Source of the DNA: JAXLWB01 sp046328715
GTDB taxonomy: Bacteria; Chloroflexota; Anaerolineae; Caldilineales; Caldilineaceae
DNA length: 64,000 bases
Assembly (NCBI GenBank): GCA_046328715.1
Contig: JAXLWB010000007.1
Location: forward strand, 1 to 64,000
Direction: 5' to 3'
Shown here: in pieces, positions 26,013-35,025 of the stretch
Layout: each line of letters opens with the position of its first letter
Position numbering within the stretch: the first letter of the stretch is position 1
Program-made: the position numbers and the translations under genes
The notes under the pieces: generated by a model
Databases searched by the model: none
Told to the model about the DNA's origin: nothing
Seen by the model: only the letters and a program-made list of their open reading frames with translations

Positions 26013-26919
26013 AGAACAACCCCTCAATCGACAAATAGCGCTCGCCAGTGTCATAACAGAAGGTGAGCACACGAGCATCGGCTGGGATCTCTTCCAGTTT
26101 TTTGCGCACTGCGGCCAAGGCTGCCCCTGAAGATACACCGATGAAAATTCCTTCTTCGCGGGCGGCGCGCTGCGCCATTTCGTAGGCTTCTTCCTTGGTG
26201 ACCAGAATGGCCCCATCGATCGCATCCATGTGCAAGTTGGCTGGTATAAAACCGGCCCCAAGACCCTGGAGCGGATGCGGTGCAGGGCTACCGCCACTGA
26301 TCACTGGGGAAGCTGCTGGCTCCACGGCAAAGACCTTCAAGTTGGGCCAATGCGGTTTGAGTATTTCAGCACAACCGGTAATATGGCCGCCTGTACCCAC
26401 GCCTGTGATCAAATAGTCCAATCCTTCGGGAAAGTCACGCAAAATTTCCTGGGCAGTAGTGCGTTTGTGGACAGCAATGTTGGCTTCGTTTTCAAATTGC
26501 TGCGGAATCCACGAGTTGGGAGTTTCGGCAGCCAATTCTTGGGCACGGGCAATCGCTCCCTTCATACCCTTTTCGCGTGGGGTCAGTTCAAGTTGCGCCC
26601 CGTAGATCGCCAACAGGCGGCGTCGTTCGAGCGACATCGATTCTGGCATGGTCAAAATCAGCTTGTAGCCTTTGACTGCTGCTACCATCGCCAAACCAAT
26701 CCCTGTGTTGCCTGACGTTGGCTCGATAATGACGCTATCTTTCTTGAGAATGCCACGCTGCTCGGCATCTTCGATCATGGAGAGACCGATGCGGTCCTTG
26801 ATGCTACCGCCTGGGTTGGCGCGCTCTAGTTTCATCCACACATTGCGGTCGCCAAAGAGACGGTTAATTCGTACATGGGGCGTATTGCCAATCGTTTCAA
26901 GAATGTTATTTGCTCTCAT
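26011..26919 (-). CDS. cysK: Cysteine synthase (O-acetylserine sulfhydrylase)
   Basis: 302 residues, cytosolic, PLP-dependent. Makes cysteine from O-acetylserine and sulfide. The PLP lysine is in NPGGSIKDRIGL (about residue 42). The substrate loop is TSGNTGIGLAMV and the phosphate-binding loop GVGTGGHITG. Start ATG 26919 follows AAAGGAC. It lies 11 bases downstream of the serine acetyltransferase gene, so the two form a cysE-cysK operon that supplies both enzymes of the pathway. CysM is a possible alternative, as the sequence does not separate it clearly from CysK. Confidence 0.92.
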   Translation of the reverse strand: MRANNILETIGNTPHVRINRLFGDRNVWMKLERANPGGSIKDRIGLSMIEDAEQRGILKKDSVIIEPTSGNTGIGLAMVAAVKGYKLILTMPESMSLERRRLLAIYGAQLELTPREKGMKGAIARAQELAAETPNSWIPQQFENEANIAVHKRTTAQEILRDFPEGLDYLITGVGTGGHITGCAEILKPHWPNLKVFAVEPAASPVISGGSPAPHPLQGLGAGFIPANLHMDAIDGAILVTKEEAYEMAQRAAREEGIFIGVSSGAALAAVRKKLEEIPADARVLTFCYDTGERYLSIEGLF

Positions 26920-26930
26920 TGGTTTGTCCT

Positions 26931-27761
26931 TTAAATCACGTAATCAATTACTTTCCCATCCATCTTGTTACGTACACTGACCTTTGCTTCATGATACACT
27001 CGTGACCAAGAGGGGACGCTATCCGTCAGCCAGACATTACCACCAATCACGGAGTGATGCCCAATCACCGTTTGACCACCAAGAATGGTTGCGTTGGCGT
27101 ATATAATAACATCATTTTCAATGGTTGGATGACGTTTCTTATTCGCCAGCGATTTTTCCACCTGCAAGGCCCCTAAGGTAACACCCTGATAAAGTTTGAC
27201 ATTATCACCGATGATAGCAGTGGCCCCAACCACGATGCCCGTGCCATGGTCAATAAAAAAGGAATGGCCGATCTGTGCCGCTGGGTGAATGTCGATGCCG
27301 GTTTTGCCATGCGCATACTCAGTCAGCATACGGGGAAGCAAGGGTGCTCCAAGTTGATGCAAACGATGGGCCATACGATGAATGGCAATCGCATAGAAAC
27401 CAGGATAAGTAGTGATCACCTCTTCTTCGCTAGTTGCTGCTGGGTCAAAATCGAGCGTTGCTTGCACATCATCCAACAAAATATCGTAGATCTCTGGCAA
27501 GCTGTGAAAGAAATCATCGGCGATCGGCTCTGGATCTTCGACCAGCGGTTGCAGAATCCGAATCAGTTGATCACTCAGATCGACAAACTGGACGGAAGCG
27601 CGGCGCGGATGCTGATTGTTGATGGGAAAAAGAAAATCAAACATGCCATCAATAAAGCACTGGGCATCGCGCTTGGGCGGAAAGGCTTGATGAAGTCGTT
27701 CTCGCTGTGTGTCAAGCCGGGTTAGAAGATGGTTGAGTTCTGGATCATGGGTGATTGTCAT
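26931..27761 (-). CDS. cysE: Serine O-acetyltransferase (EpsC/CysE type)
   Basis: 276 residues. Acetylates serine with acetyl-CoA, the committed step of cysteine synthesis. An N-terminal helical domain of about 150 residues is followed by a left-handed beta-helix of hexapeptide repeats (GIDIHPAAQIGHSFFIDHG, IIGDNVKLYQGVTLGAL, HPTIENDVIIYANATILGG). The catalytic His of DHGTG is present. The last residues, MDGKVIDYVI, end in isoleucine, the residue CysK docks onto in the cysteine synthase complex. First gene of the cysE-cysK unit. Confidence 0.92.
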   Translation of the reverse strand: MTITHDPELNHLLTRLDTQRERLHQAFPPKRDAQCFIDGMFDFLFPINNQHPRRASVQFVDLSDQLIRILQPLVEDPEPIADDFFHSLPEIYDILLDDVQATLDFDPAATSEEEVITTYPGFYAIAIHRMAHRLHQLGAPLLPRMLTEYAHGKTGIDIHPAAQIGHSFFIDHGTGIVVGATAIIGDNVKLYQGVTLGALQVEKSLANKKRHPTIENDVIIYANATILGGQTVIGHHSVIGGNVWLTDSVPSWSRVYHEAKVSVRNKMDGKVIDYVI

Positions 27762-27820
27762 GAGGTTGGATTATAGCAGAAGGTACTGGAAAAGTACGAA
27801 ACCTACGCTACATTTTTTGT

Positions 27821-27886
27821 AGTGGAAGAGTGGAAGAGTGGAAAAGTGAAAATGTTACTCTGCTACTCTTCCACTTTTCCACTTTC
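27821..27886. repeat. Hairpin between M20 dipeptidase and cysE, GTGGAAAAGT-word class
   Basis: Tandem gtggaaga/gtggaaaa words (27821-27852) face tactcttccacttttccactttc (27864-27886). Located after the dipeptidase stop and before cysE on the same strand. Words are shared with 60163 and 62611. Confidence 0.65.
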
Positions 27887-27887
27887 T

Positions 27888-29270
27888 CTACTTCTTCCCC
27901 AACCGCTCAATCAACATGCAGTAAGCAGTTTGACCTTTGTCGAAACTGCTCAGGCGCCAGAATTCGTTCGGTGAGTGTTGACGCTCGTCACCTAGTGCAA
28001 AACCAAAGTTGACTGTGTAGGCTCCTAACTCCTTTTGGAAAAGAGCACAAACCGGAATGGACCCCCCTGAGCGCGTATAATAAGGTTTCTTGCCGTAAAG
28101 CACCTGATGCACATCTGCCGCAGCCTGATTGCCCCAATGATCAAGCGGCATCAGGTAAGGATATCCCATGCTCTCTTCGACTTGTACGTTCACTTTGACA
28201 CCGGGAGGGGTATGTTGCTTGATGTGTGCTTGCAGCAACTTGGCAATCTTCTTGGGATCCTGGTCGGCGACGAGGCGGCAAGTGATCTTGGCATGGGCTT
28301 CGCTGGGAATCACAGTTTTTGTCCCTTTGCCTTGGAAACCGCCCCAAATACCGTTCAGTTCCAAGGTAGGACGGGCCCAAATCCGTTCACGTGTGCTGTA
28401 ACCAGGTTCACCAAAGAGGGCGTTCATGTCGAGCGAACTCTTGAACTCCTTCTCGTTGTAGGGGATGCGCGTGATCTGTTTGCGTTCTTCCTCGGTTAGT
28501 TCGCGTACATCGTCGTAAAAGCCTTCGACCTGAATACGGCCATTGTCGCCCCGCATCGAGTTGATCAACATGACCAGGGCGTGGATCGGGTTCATGATGG
28601 CACCGCCGTACATGCCGGAATGTACATCGCGATTGGGACCAGTAACATCGATTTGTACGGCGCAGAGACCGCGCAGACCGACGCCCAATTCCGCTTCGGT
28701 TTCACTCCACTGACCGCCGTCGGCACTCACCACCATGTCGCAGGCAAATTTTTTCTTATTCTTTTTGACGATTGGCGCTACAGTGGGGCTGCCGATCTCC
28801 TCTTGCCCCTCAAAGAAGAATTTGAGGTTGACTGGCAGCCTGCCAGCGGTTTTCAACATGGCTTCGGTGGCCCAAATCGGCACCAACATGTTGCCTTTGT
28901 CATCGTTGGCTCCACGCGCATAGACCCGGTCCTCCTTGATCGCTGGTTCAAAGGGCGGGCTGTCCCAAAGATTGACTGGATCGACCGGCTGCACATCAAA
29001 GTGACCGTAGATCATCACCGTAGGGGCACCTTCGGCGTGCAGGTAATCGCCATAGACGATGGGATGGGCAGGATGTTTGTCGCCCGTCTCGATCATTTCG
29101 ACATTCTCGATACCAGCGGCTTTCATGCGTGACATCACCCACTCGCCAGCTTTGCGCACATCGACCATATTTTCGGGCAAACTGGAGATGCTGGGGATCT
29201 TTAAAAATTCAAGCATTTCGTTGAGAAAGCGCTCACGATTCTGAGTAAGATATTCCTGCCAAGTAGACAT
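27888..29270 (-). CDS. M20 family dipeptidase
   Basis: 460 residues from ATG 29270; an apparent longer frame to 29486 only overlaps the end of proA. Cytosolic zinc peptidase of the M20/CNDP type that cleaves dipeptides. Metal-site segments are visible: IYGHFDVQPVDP with the metal-binding His and Asp, ARGANDDKGNML, the FEGQEEIGSP glutamates, and a late RSGGSIPV segment. The dimerisation lid domain falls between about 200 and 330. It follows proA on the same strand with a 55-base gap and may be co-transcribed. Cleaved dipeptides could feed proline and cysteine metabolism, but this is inference. Confidence 0.88.
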   Translation of the reverse strand: MSTWQEYLTQNRERFLNEMLEFLKIPSISSLPENMVDVRKAGEWVMSRMKAAGIENVEMIETGDKHPAHPIVYGDYLHAEGAPTVMIYGHFDVQPVDPVNLWDSPPFEPAIKEDRVYARGANDDKGNMLVPIWATEAMLKTAGRLPVNLKFFFEGQEEIGSPTVAPIVKKNKKKFACDMVVSADGGQWSETEAELGVGLRGLCAVQIDVTGPNRDVHSGMYGGAIMNPIHALVMLINSMRGDNGRIQVEGFYDDVRELTEEERKQITRIPYNEKEFKSSLDMNALFGEPGYSTRERIWARPTLELNGIWGGFQGKGTKTVIPSEAHAKITCRLVADQDPKKIAKLLQAHIKQHTPPGVKVNVQVEESMGYPYLMPLDHWGNQAAADVHQVLYGKKPYYTRSGGSIPVCALFQKELGAYTVNFGFALGDERQHSPNEFWRLSSFDKGQTAYCMLIERLGKK

Positions 29271-29325
29271 GATAAACTCCTGAATTGCGGATTGCAGATT
29301 GATTACTCGCCACTCGCCGTTAGTT

Positions 29326-30666
29326 TTATGGTCGGATGTGCCCGTCGCCGAGGGCGATCCATTTGTAGCTGGTGAGCGCTTCAAGACCCATAGGCCCGCG
29401 AGCGTGGAGCTTTTGGGTGCTGATGGCGACTTCGGCCCCCAGACCAAACTGAGCACCGTCGTTAAAGCGTGTGCTAGCATTGACAAAGATTACGGCAGCG
29501 CTCAAGGCATTGATAAACTTTTGGCTGTTTTTCCAATCGTTGGTCAAAATAGCTTCGGTATGTTCGGAGCCATGTTCAAGAATGTGTTCCAGGGCTTCGT
29601 CCACATCATCAACGATTTTGATACTCAAAATATAATCGAGCCATTCTCGGTCAAAATCACCTTCTACCGCTGGGGTAACGGTGGCCCCGTGCGCATCTTT
29701 TTTCAGAATCTCCAGCGCAGGGCCCGCGGGGCGCAGTTCGACATGGCTTTGGGCCAGGCGTGCCGCAACCTGGGGCAGCAATTGCTCGGCCACGGCGCGA
29801 TGGACGAGCAGCGTGTCGATGGCGTTACAGGCACTTGGCTTTTGGACTTTGCTGTTTTCGATGATGTCGATCGCCTGTTCCAGGTCGGCACTGGCATCGA
29901 CATAGAGATGGACAATGCCCACCCCGCCGGTAATGACCGGAATCGAAGCCTGTTCTTTGCAGAGCTGTTGAAGTTTGTCGCCCCCGCGCGGGATGATCAT
30001 ATCCACATATTTGTCGAGCCGCAATAGTTGGGAGATCAGTGCCCGGTCGGGGTTGGCGATCAACTGGACCGCTTCACGTACAACGCCGACTTTGTCGAGC
30101 GCATTGTGGATCACGTTGAGCAGGGCGATATTGCTACGCAATGTCTCGCTGCCGCCACGTAAGATGACGGCGTTGCTGGTCTTGAGTGCAAGTGTGGCAA
30201 TGTCGATGGTGACATTCGGGCGTGATTCGTAGATGACGCCCAACACGCCCAATGGCATCCGGCGGCGGCTGACGCGTATCCCATTAGCGAGCAAGCGGCT
30301 TTCGAGCTCTGTACCGATAGGATCGGGCAGCGAGGCCACGTTGCGTGTGTCTTCCGCCATGCCTTTGATCGCCTTGGGGTTGAGAATCATGCGGGCCAGG
30401 AAAGCACCGCTTACACCTTTGACCTTGGCGTCCGCCACATCGAGTTCGTTCTGGGCAATGACGAAGGCGGCTTGCTGTTCTAGTTCATCGGCAATAGCGC
30501 GCAGTGCGACGTTTTTCTCGCCGCTGCTCAATAATGCCAGTTTGCGGCTGGCCGCTTTGGCTGCCTTGCCCATTGCATTTAGATCAATTGTGGGATAGGG
30601 CGCCATCCCATTTGTCTCATGTTTTCCATTGGAATGGACGATTGTTTGCTCCAGTATTGCGCTCAT
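29326..30666 (-). CDS. proA: Gamma-glutamyl phosphate reductase (glutamate-5-semialdehyde dehydrogenase)
   Basis: 446 residues from ATG 30666, preceded by GAGGAG at good spacing. Reduces gamma-glutamyl phosphate with NADPH in proline synthesis. Family segments VIYESRPNVTIDIATLALKT, AVILRGGSETLRSN and the catalytic Cys in KPSACNAIDTLLVH (near residue 290) are intact. The N-terminus carries about 33 extra residues (HSNGKHETNG region) before the usual KAAKAASRKLA start. proB is not adjacent. It ends next to a short repeat arm and the M20 gene. Confidence 0.93.
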   Translation of the reverse strand: MSAILEQTIVHSNGKHETNGMAPYPTIDLNAMGKAAKAASRKLALLSSGEKNVALRAIADELEQQAAFVIAQNELDVADAKVKGVSGAFLARMILNPKAIKGMAEDTRNVASLPDPIGTELESRLLANGIRVSRRRMPLGVLGVIYESRPNVTIDIATLALKTSNAVILRGGSETLRSNIALLNVIHNALDKVGVVREAVQLIANPDRALISQLLRLDKYVDMIIPRGGDKLQQLCKEQASIPVITGGVGIVHLYVDASADLEQAIDIIENSKVQKPSACNAIDTLLVHRAVAEQLLPQVAARLAQSHVELRPAGPALEILKKDAHGATVTPAVEGDFDREWLDYILSIKIVDDVDEALEHILEHGSEHTEAILTNDWKNSQKFINALSAAVIFVNASTRFNDGAQFGLGAEVAISTQKLHARGPMGLEALTSYKWIALGDGHIRP

Positions 30667-30698
30667 GGCACTCCTCGCTGGATTCTCTATAAATAAGT

Positions 30699-30763
30699 AA
30701 CACAAGATACTTTCTTGCGCGTCTTGTACGTTAAAAGAAGCACAAGATACTTTCTTGTGCTAC
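30699..30763. repeat. ACAAGA palindrome family, two copies upstream of proA
   Basis: AACACAAGATACTTTCTTG at 30699 is followed by the fully palindromic AGCACAAGATACTTTCTTG (arms AGCACAAGA and TCTTGTGCT) at 30739-30763. A related palindrome lies at 32767-32792. Confidence 0.6.
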
Positions 30764-30894
30764 AGAATATACACTGCTGTCTTACCTACGTTCTACCTTT
30801 ACCGCTCTTACTTTACCATACATCGGGAGCGAAGATGAAACGTCGCCAGGTTGGGCGGGTAGTTTTTAAAGGGTTTTTGGAAAGGCTGGCCGCA

Positions 30895-32061
30895 TCAATT
30901 CTCGCTGTTGGCCCCATCCGTTTCGGAAGAGGAGGGAGTGGGTGTAGCGACGGAGTGCTCAATCGTTCCATTTGTGGGTTCTTCGGGGGTCAATGAAGCC
31001 TCGACGGTGATAATCGGCCTAAAAATAAAAGTTGCGGTTGGTGTCACGTCGGGTGGCGTGTCTGTCGCAGTTTCAGTCGGCTGCGGAAACGTGGGTGTGG
31101 CAGTAGGCGGCTCCGCTGTCGCTGTGTCGGTGGAGGTTGCGGTCCAGGTAAGAGTCGATGTCGCAGTCGACGTTGCTGTTGCCTCCGTCGTTGCGCTTGC
31201 AGTCGCTGTCCAGGTCGGCGTTGCTGTGGAAGTTGGCAAGGGAGGTGGCGTAGAGCTTGCAGTGACAACCAGGATCGGAGTGGGTGATGAGGTTGCCTCG
31301 AAGGCAGGGGGCTGCATGGCTGGATTGGTTGCCGTCGCCGACACGGTCACTAGTGTCGGTACAGGGCTGGATGTTGGCGATGCAGTCGCAGCTGATAAAG
31401 TTGATGCTAATGCAGGCGTGGACGTATGGCGCGCTTCCAAAAACTCGCCCGCTGTCATGGTTGTGGATGGAACTGTCGTCAGAGTGATGGTTGGTGTCAG
31501 CGTTGCCGTGGGGGTGGACAACGTGGGTGTGATGCTGACTGCCATTAAGGGTGCCAATTGAGTGTCGGTCCCCACGGGTGTTGCCGTGTAGGTGGGAACC
31601 GACGCCGAGGGCGGTTGGGGTAGGGGATTGCTGGCATCCAGATCGGAAAGACGTGCAAAAAGAAAGATAGCGATGACCACCAATGCCGCTGAGCTTAGTG
31701 CGGACGCCCAGAGCAGATACGGTTGAATCGGGCGGTGTCGTGTTACTTCGCGAATGGGTGGATTCGGGAGAGGGGGAATGACAGCTCGTTTGTAGGTTGG
31801 TAGAGTGCGATAGCGGCGTAAAAACGATAGTTGAGGACGGGTAGTTGGGGACTGTTGCGCTTGTTGGCGAAGGAGTTGGCGGCCCCGCTCAAAGGCCCGG
31901 TCTGACAACCGTATTGGCCGGGTAGAACGAAAGCGGAGTGCTAGTTCGAGTAGTGGACGTAACTCCTCGTTATGACCTGGATACTGAGACAGGCATTCCT
32001 CTATACTGACGCCATGCTCTATCTCGGTTATGCAGCGCGCCAGGATCTCTTCAATGTTCAT
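30895..32061 (-). CDS. Membrane protein with Ser/Thr/Pro-rich extracellular tail, probable ECF sigma partner
   Basis: 388 residues. The N-terminal 70 residues form a helical cytosolic domain (IEECLSQYPGHNEELRPLLE) resembling the short domain found beside ECF sigma factors in Chloroflexota. A single membrane helix, ASALSSAALVVIAIFLFA, lies near 115-135. The remaining 250 residues are almost only Thr, Pro, Ser, Ala and Val in mucin-like repeats, likely exported and possibly glycosylated. Its ATG overlaps the sigma gene stop by 4 bases, so the two are translationally coupled. An anti-sigma role is likely from context; no zinc-binding HxxxCxxC motif is seen. Confidence 0.65.
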   Translation of the reverse strand: MNIEEILARCITEIEHGVSIEECLSQYPGHNEELRPLLELALRFRSTRPIRLSDRAFERGRQLLRQQAQQSPTTRPQLSFLRRYRTLPTYKRAVIPPLPNPPIREVTRHRPIQPYLLWASALSSAALVVIAIFLFARLSDLDASNPLPQPPSASVPTYTATPVGTDTQLAPLMAVSITPTLSTPTATLTPTITLTTVPSTTMTAGEFLEARHTSTPALASTLSAATASPTSSPVPTLVTVSATATNPAMQPPAFEATSSPTPILVVTASSTPPPLPTSTATPTWTATASATTEATATSTATSTLTWTATSTDTATAEPPTATPTFPQPTETATDTPPDVTPTATFIFRPIITVEASLTPEEPTNGTIEHSVATPTPSSSETDGANSEN

Positions 32062-32654
32062 GGTTCTGCCTTCATGTGGCGGCGCAAGTTTTCCAGGGCC
32101 CGGTGTTGTAGCGCTTTTACAGCGCCTTCGTTCTTCTGCATAATTTCCGCAGTTTCCGCAATGCTATAGTCTTCGATAAAGCGAAGGAAGAGAACCAATC
32201 GCTGCTGCTCATTGAGTAAATTTAGCTTGTTGGCAATGGCCTCGAAGTCAATTTGATCTTCTACAGATTGGATTAGCGCCGTCCGATCCGTGTCACCTTG
32301 CACATGCTCCAAGGGAACCGTGGTGGATCGTTGCTGTTTACGCAACAGATCCACCAAGCGGTTGTGCGAAAGCCGATAAAGCCAGGCTGAAAAGATCGCT
32401 ACATTGTCCTGCGGGGCAATCCGATAGAGATTGATCTTTTGCAGTAGACGCAAGAAGACCTGCGCAGTGACCTCTTCTGCCAGATCTGCCGAGCCTGTGC
32501 GCACCATCAGGTAGCGAAAGACTCGGTCTGCATAGAGCAAGTACAAGCCATCAAACGCGTCAGGATTGCCCTGTTGTGCCCGCTGAATGTGATCAACAAG
32601 CGTTTCCTCTAGCAGAGGTGCATTCCGTTGTAGATCATCATTCATGCGCAACAT
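32058..32654 (-). CDS. ECF-type RNA polymerase sigma factor
   Basis: 198 residues. Sigma region 2 is at about 25-95 (FDGLYLLYADRVFRYLMV, EEVTAQVFLRLLQKI) and region 4 at about 135-190 (LNEQQRLVLFLRFIEDYSI, AETAEIMQKNEGAVKALQ). Region 3 is absent, as in ECF factors. The stop overlaps the start of the membrane protein gene, which is the likely sensor or anti-sigma factor. The target regulon is not visible; self-regulation is common in this group. A second in-frame ATG lies at 32645. Confidence 0.9.
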   Translation of the reverse strand: MLRMNDDLQRNAPLLEETLVDHIQRAQQGNPDAFDGLYLLYADRVFRYLMVRTGSADLAEEVTAQVFLRLLQKINLYRIAPQDNVAIFSAWLYRLSHNRLVDLLRKQQRSTTVPLEHVQGDTDRTALIQSVEDQIDFEAIANKLNLLNEQQRLVLFLRFIEDYSIAETAEIMQKNEGAVKALQHRALENLRRHMKAEP

Positions 32655-32766
32655 TGGGAAACTGTCTAAAATACGAAGGTATGAACAAAAGAGATACGGT
32701 GCTAATTATGCCTACCTGACTGTGGACGAATTGGATTGAGGGCATTTCGTGTGTGAGATCGATGAT

Positions 32767-32792
32767 GTAGCACAAGAAATTTCTTGTACTAC
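32767..32792. repeat. ACAAGA palindrome, single copy after the ArsA gene
   Basis: A 26-base near-perfect palindrome, starting GTAGCACAAGAAAT, whose arms GTAGCACAAGAAA and TTTCTTGTACTAC differ at one position. It lies at the 3' end of the ArsA/Get3 gene and is related to the pair at 30699-30763. Confidence 0.6.
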
Positions 32793-34057
32793 CCCTTTCC
32801 TCCCAAACGGGCTTTTAGTGCCTGCCAGCGCGTGGGCTTTAACTCTTCGGCGCTCAGTTCCTTGCCTTTTTCCTGTTTGAAGTAAATGTTCAATCGATCG
32901 TCTTCATATTTTGCTGCACTTACGTCCAATCGAGCCAATCCGGTTGGCAGGCTGATATTTCGTTTCCAATTGCCGATGCGAACCACCAGTTCGTCAAAGA
33001 CGCTACGGTGTAGGTTAACATCGCTGCGTTCAACGAGCGGCAGCGCAATGCTTAAGACATAGCTGCCATTGCGCTGGAAAACCTCTTGAGGCTTGCCCAA
33101 GTAAAAGTGTTGCGTGGGATCGCCTTCGCCACCCAGCACTGCTTGCGTGCCAAACACCGCTTCGGCCATCTTGGTGATCATCTCAATCCCGGTTACTTCC
33201 TGAGCAAAGAAGGGTACTTCCAGGATCGGCAACGGATGAAAACACTCATTGACTAATTGCAGGTTGTTGGCTTGCGTCTCTTTCCAACCTGAAAAGTATT
33301 GATCGGTCAACTGTTTTGGAAAGACCCGGTTGCAGACAACCGCATCCACCGCATATCCGTAGAGATTCAAATAGGTGTAGGCACGCTGCGCTTCTTTCAC
33401 CACCATCTTTTCCGGGTTGAGAACGACGCGCATGGTGCTGACGCTGCTGTCACTCAATAGTTGACTGGTACGCTCCATGTAGGCAACCAGTTCGTGTACA
33501 CTATCAAAGACGTCGTCATCGGGGACGGGTACATCGGTCATGCGCCGGATCACAGGCCGGGCAATCTGGATCGTTTTGCGCTGAAAGGGAAAGATCTTTT
33601 CGATGTACCAGCGGGCCATGTCGGGGAAACTAAGCAACTGGAGCGTCGAACCAGTTGGGGCTGCATCGATCACGATCACGTCATATTTGCCACTGTCAGC
33701 GAGCGATGTGATCTGCATCAGACTTGCCAGCTCTTCCATGCCAGGCAACACTGCGGTCTCTTCGGCAACTAGGCTGTCCATGCCATGCCAGGAGAAGAGC
33801 GCATTCAGGTAGCCTTGCACGCTACCCCAATATTGGTCCATCTGGGTCAGCAGATCAATTTCTTGTCCCCAGAGATTCGGCGCAAGCTGTAAAAGCTGGC
33901 TGCCGATCTTGACATCAAAACTATCGCCCAAGCTATGGGCGGGATCAGTACTCAATACTACGGTGCGGTAGCCCAGTTGTGCACAACGTACTGCTGTGGC
34001 TGCACTCATGCTGGTCTTGCCGACGCCACCTTTGCCCGTATACAAAATGATACGCAT
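32789..34057 (-). CDS. ArsA/Get3-family ATPase with C-terminal HSP20-like domain
   Basis: 422 residues from ATG 34057, which has GGAGG 4 bases upstream (the TTG at 34060 is not needed). The deviant P-loop GKGGVGKTSMSAATAV (residues 7-22), switch I DPAHSLGDSFD and switch II VIVIDAAPTGSTLQLL mark the ArsA/Get3 family. Residues about 330-400 form a beta-rich HSP20-like domain (LPLVERSDVNLH, DELVVRIGNWKR). No arsenite cysteine triad and no arsenic genes are nearby, so a role in protein targeting or membrane-protein handling is more likely than arsenite export. A transmembrane segment is not seen. Confidence 0.87.
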   Translation of the reverse strand: MRIILYTGKGGVGKTSMSAATAVRCAQLGYRTVVLSTDPAHSLGDSFDVKIGSQLLQLAPNLWGQEIDLLTQMDQYWGSVQGYLNALFSWHGMDSLVAEETAVLPGMEELASLMQITSLADSGKYDVIVIDAAPTGSTLQLLSFPDMARWYIEKIFPFQRKTIQIARPVIRRMTDVPVPDDDVFDSVHELVAYMERTSQLLSDSSVSTMRVVLNPEKMVVKEAQRAYTYLNLYGYAVDAVVCNRVFPKQLTDQYFSGWKETQANNLQLVNECFHPLPILEVPFFAQEVTGIEMITKMAEAVFGTQAVLGGEGDPTQHFYLGKPQEVFQRNGSYVLSIALPLVERSDVNLHRSVFDELVVRIGNWKRNISLPTGLARLDVSAAKYEDDRLNIYFKQEKGKELSAEELKPTRWQALKARLGGKG

Positions 34058-34242
34058 CAAGCCTCCACGACTATTGTCGGAAGAGATACACGGTCGTCAA
34101 GCACGTTGGCTCGGGCGGTAAGCGTACATCTCCCAATCATCTAGCAAATTCTACACTATTATGCAGTGAAACAAAGTCTTTTCACTCCAAAAGAATGATT
34201 TTAACAAAATAAACTTTCAATTACCTGCACTTGGGTGCAAGA

Positions 34243-34328
34243 TAGGAGATGGGGAGGTGAGGAGATAGGGAGTAAGGAGAAGAACATTCTCCCCGCATCC
34301 CCTCACCTCCTCACCTCCCCATCTCCTT
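34243..34328. repeat. Long hairpin, GGGGAGGTGAGG-word class
   Basis: Left arm 34243-34282 and right arm 34287-34328. A stretch of 21 bases, starting aggagatggggagg, is perfectly complementary but in a shifted register. It lies upstream of the ArsA gene and downstream of bcp. Words are shared with 3298, 4904 and 8330. Confidence 0.7.
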
Positions 34329-34356
34329 ACAATCTTTGCCTAAATTGACTTCCGCT

Positions 34357-34818
34357 CTACCCTAAAGCCGCCAACGCCTTGGTCACGCTCTCCTCTGGCT
34401 TGACCTTGACTTGGGCGTCAATAATTTTACCCTGTTCGTCAATCACAAAGTGGCTGCGCTGGATGCCCATGTACTTCTTACCATACATCGATTTTTCAAC
34501 CCAAACGCCGTAGGCTTCGGCTACCTTGTGTTCCTCATCTGCTAAGAGTTTGAAGGGGAGCTCATATTTGGTCCGAAACTTAGTGTGACTTTTGACGCCA
34601 TCGGGGCTGATTCCAAGCACCAAGGCGTTCTTCTCTTCGATGTTCAGATAATTGTCACGAAACCCACATGCTTGCGTCGTGCAACCAGACGTATCATCTT
34701 TGGGGTAAAAGTAAAGGATCACCCGTTTCCCATGCAAACTGGAAAGGGTCAGCGTCTCTCCGCTATCGGTTGGCAGCGTAAAGTCTGGAGCCAATTCGCC
34801 CACGACTGGCGTACTCAT
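34357..34818 (-). CDS. bcp: Peroxiredoxin (thioredoxin-dependent thiol peroxidase, Bcp/PrxQ)
   Basis: 153 residues, cytosolic. The peroxidatic Cys is in YFYPKDDTSGCTTQACGFRD (first Cys), with the resolving Cys five residues later, as in PrxQ. N-terminal GELAPDFTLPTDSGETLTLS and PSGVWVEKSMYGKKYMG-like C-terminal segments fit the family at full length. It reduces peroxides with thioredoxin. It is transcribed alone, with a hairpin after it and a 185-base gap to the subtilase gene on the other strand. Confidence 0.93.
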   Translation of the reverse strand: MSTPVVGELAPDFTLPTDSGETLTLSSLHGKRVILYFYPKDDTSGCTTQACGFRDNYLNIEEKNALVLGISPDGVKSHTKFRTKYELPFKLLADEEHKVAEAYGVWVEKSMYGKKYMGIQRSHFVIDEQGKIIDAQVKVKPEESVTKALAALG

Positions 34819-35025
34819 AATGGTTTTCTCCTCTGGAATATACTTTGCTTTGGTTAGAAGTATGGTAGAGCAAGGACCTTTTTTGTTTTATAACTATGAG
34901 GGAAAGTTGTGATGCGATCAGCAACAGCGATCCCATTTACTATTTACTATACAGCAAATTTGGGATAGTATTCATGTCTCATACCATCATCGTTCTCCCC
35001 GATGGATAAAGGAGTGTTTTACACT

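Noticed and set aside
29281..29325. Hairpin from the attgcggattgcagatt and ctcgccactcgcc words near the end of proA
   Set aside because: Only one arm of each word is present, so no stem can be shown; treated as a remnant of the same word classes.
30908..31561. Open frame on the plus strand rich in Val, Gly and Ala opposite the Thr/Pro-rich membrane protein
   Set aside because: It is the complement of Thr/Pro/Ala repeats and has no independent motif.
32789..34057. Arsenite efflux ATPase
   Set aside because: No arsenite-binding cysteines or ars genes nearby; the HSP20-like tail fits the other branch of the family.
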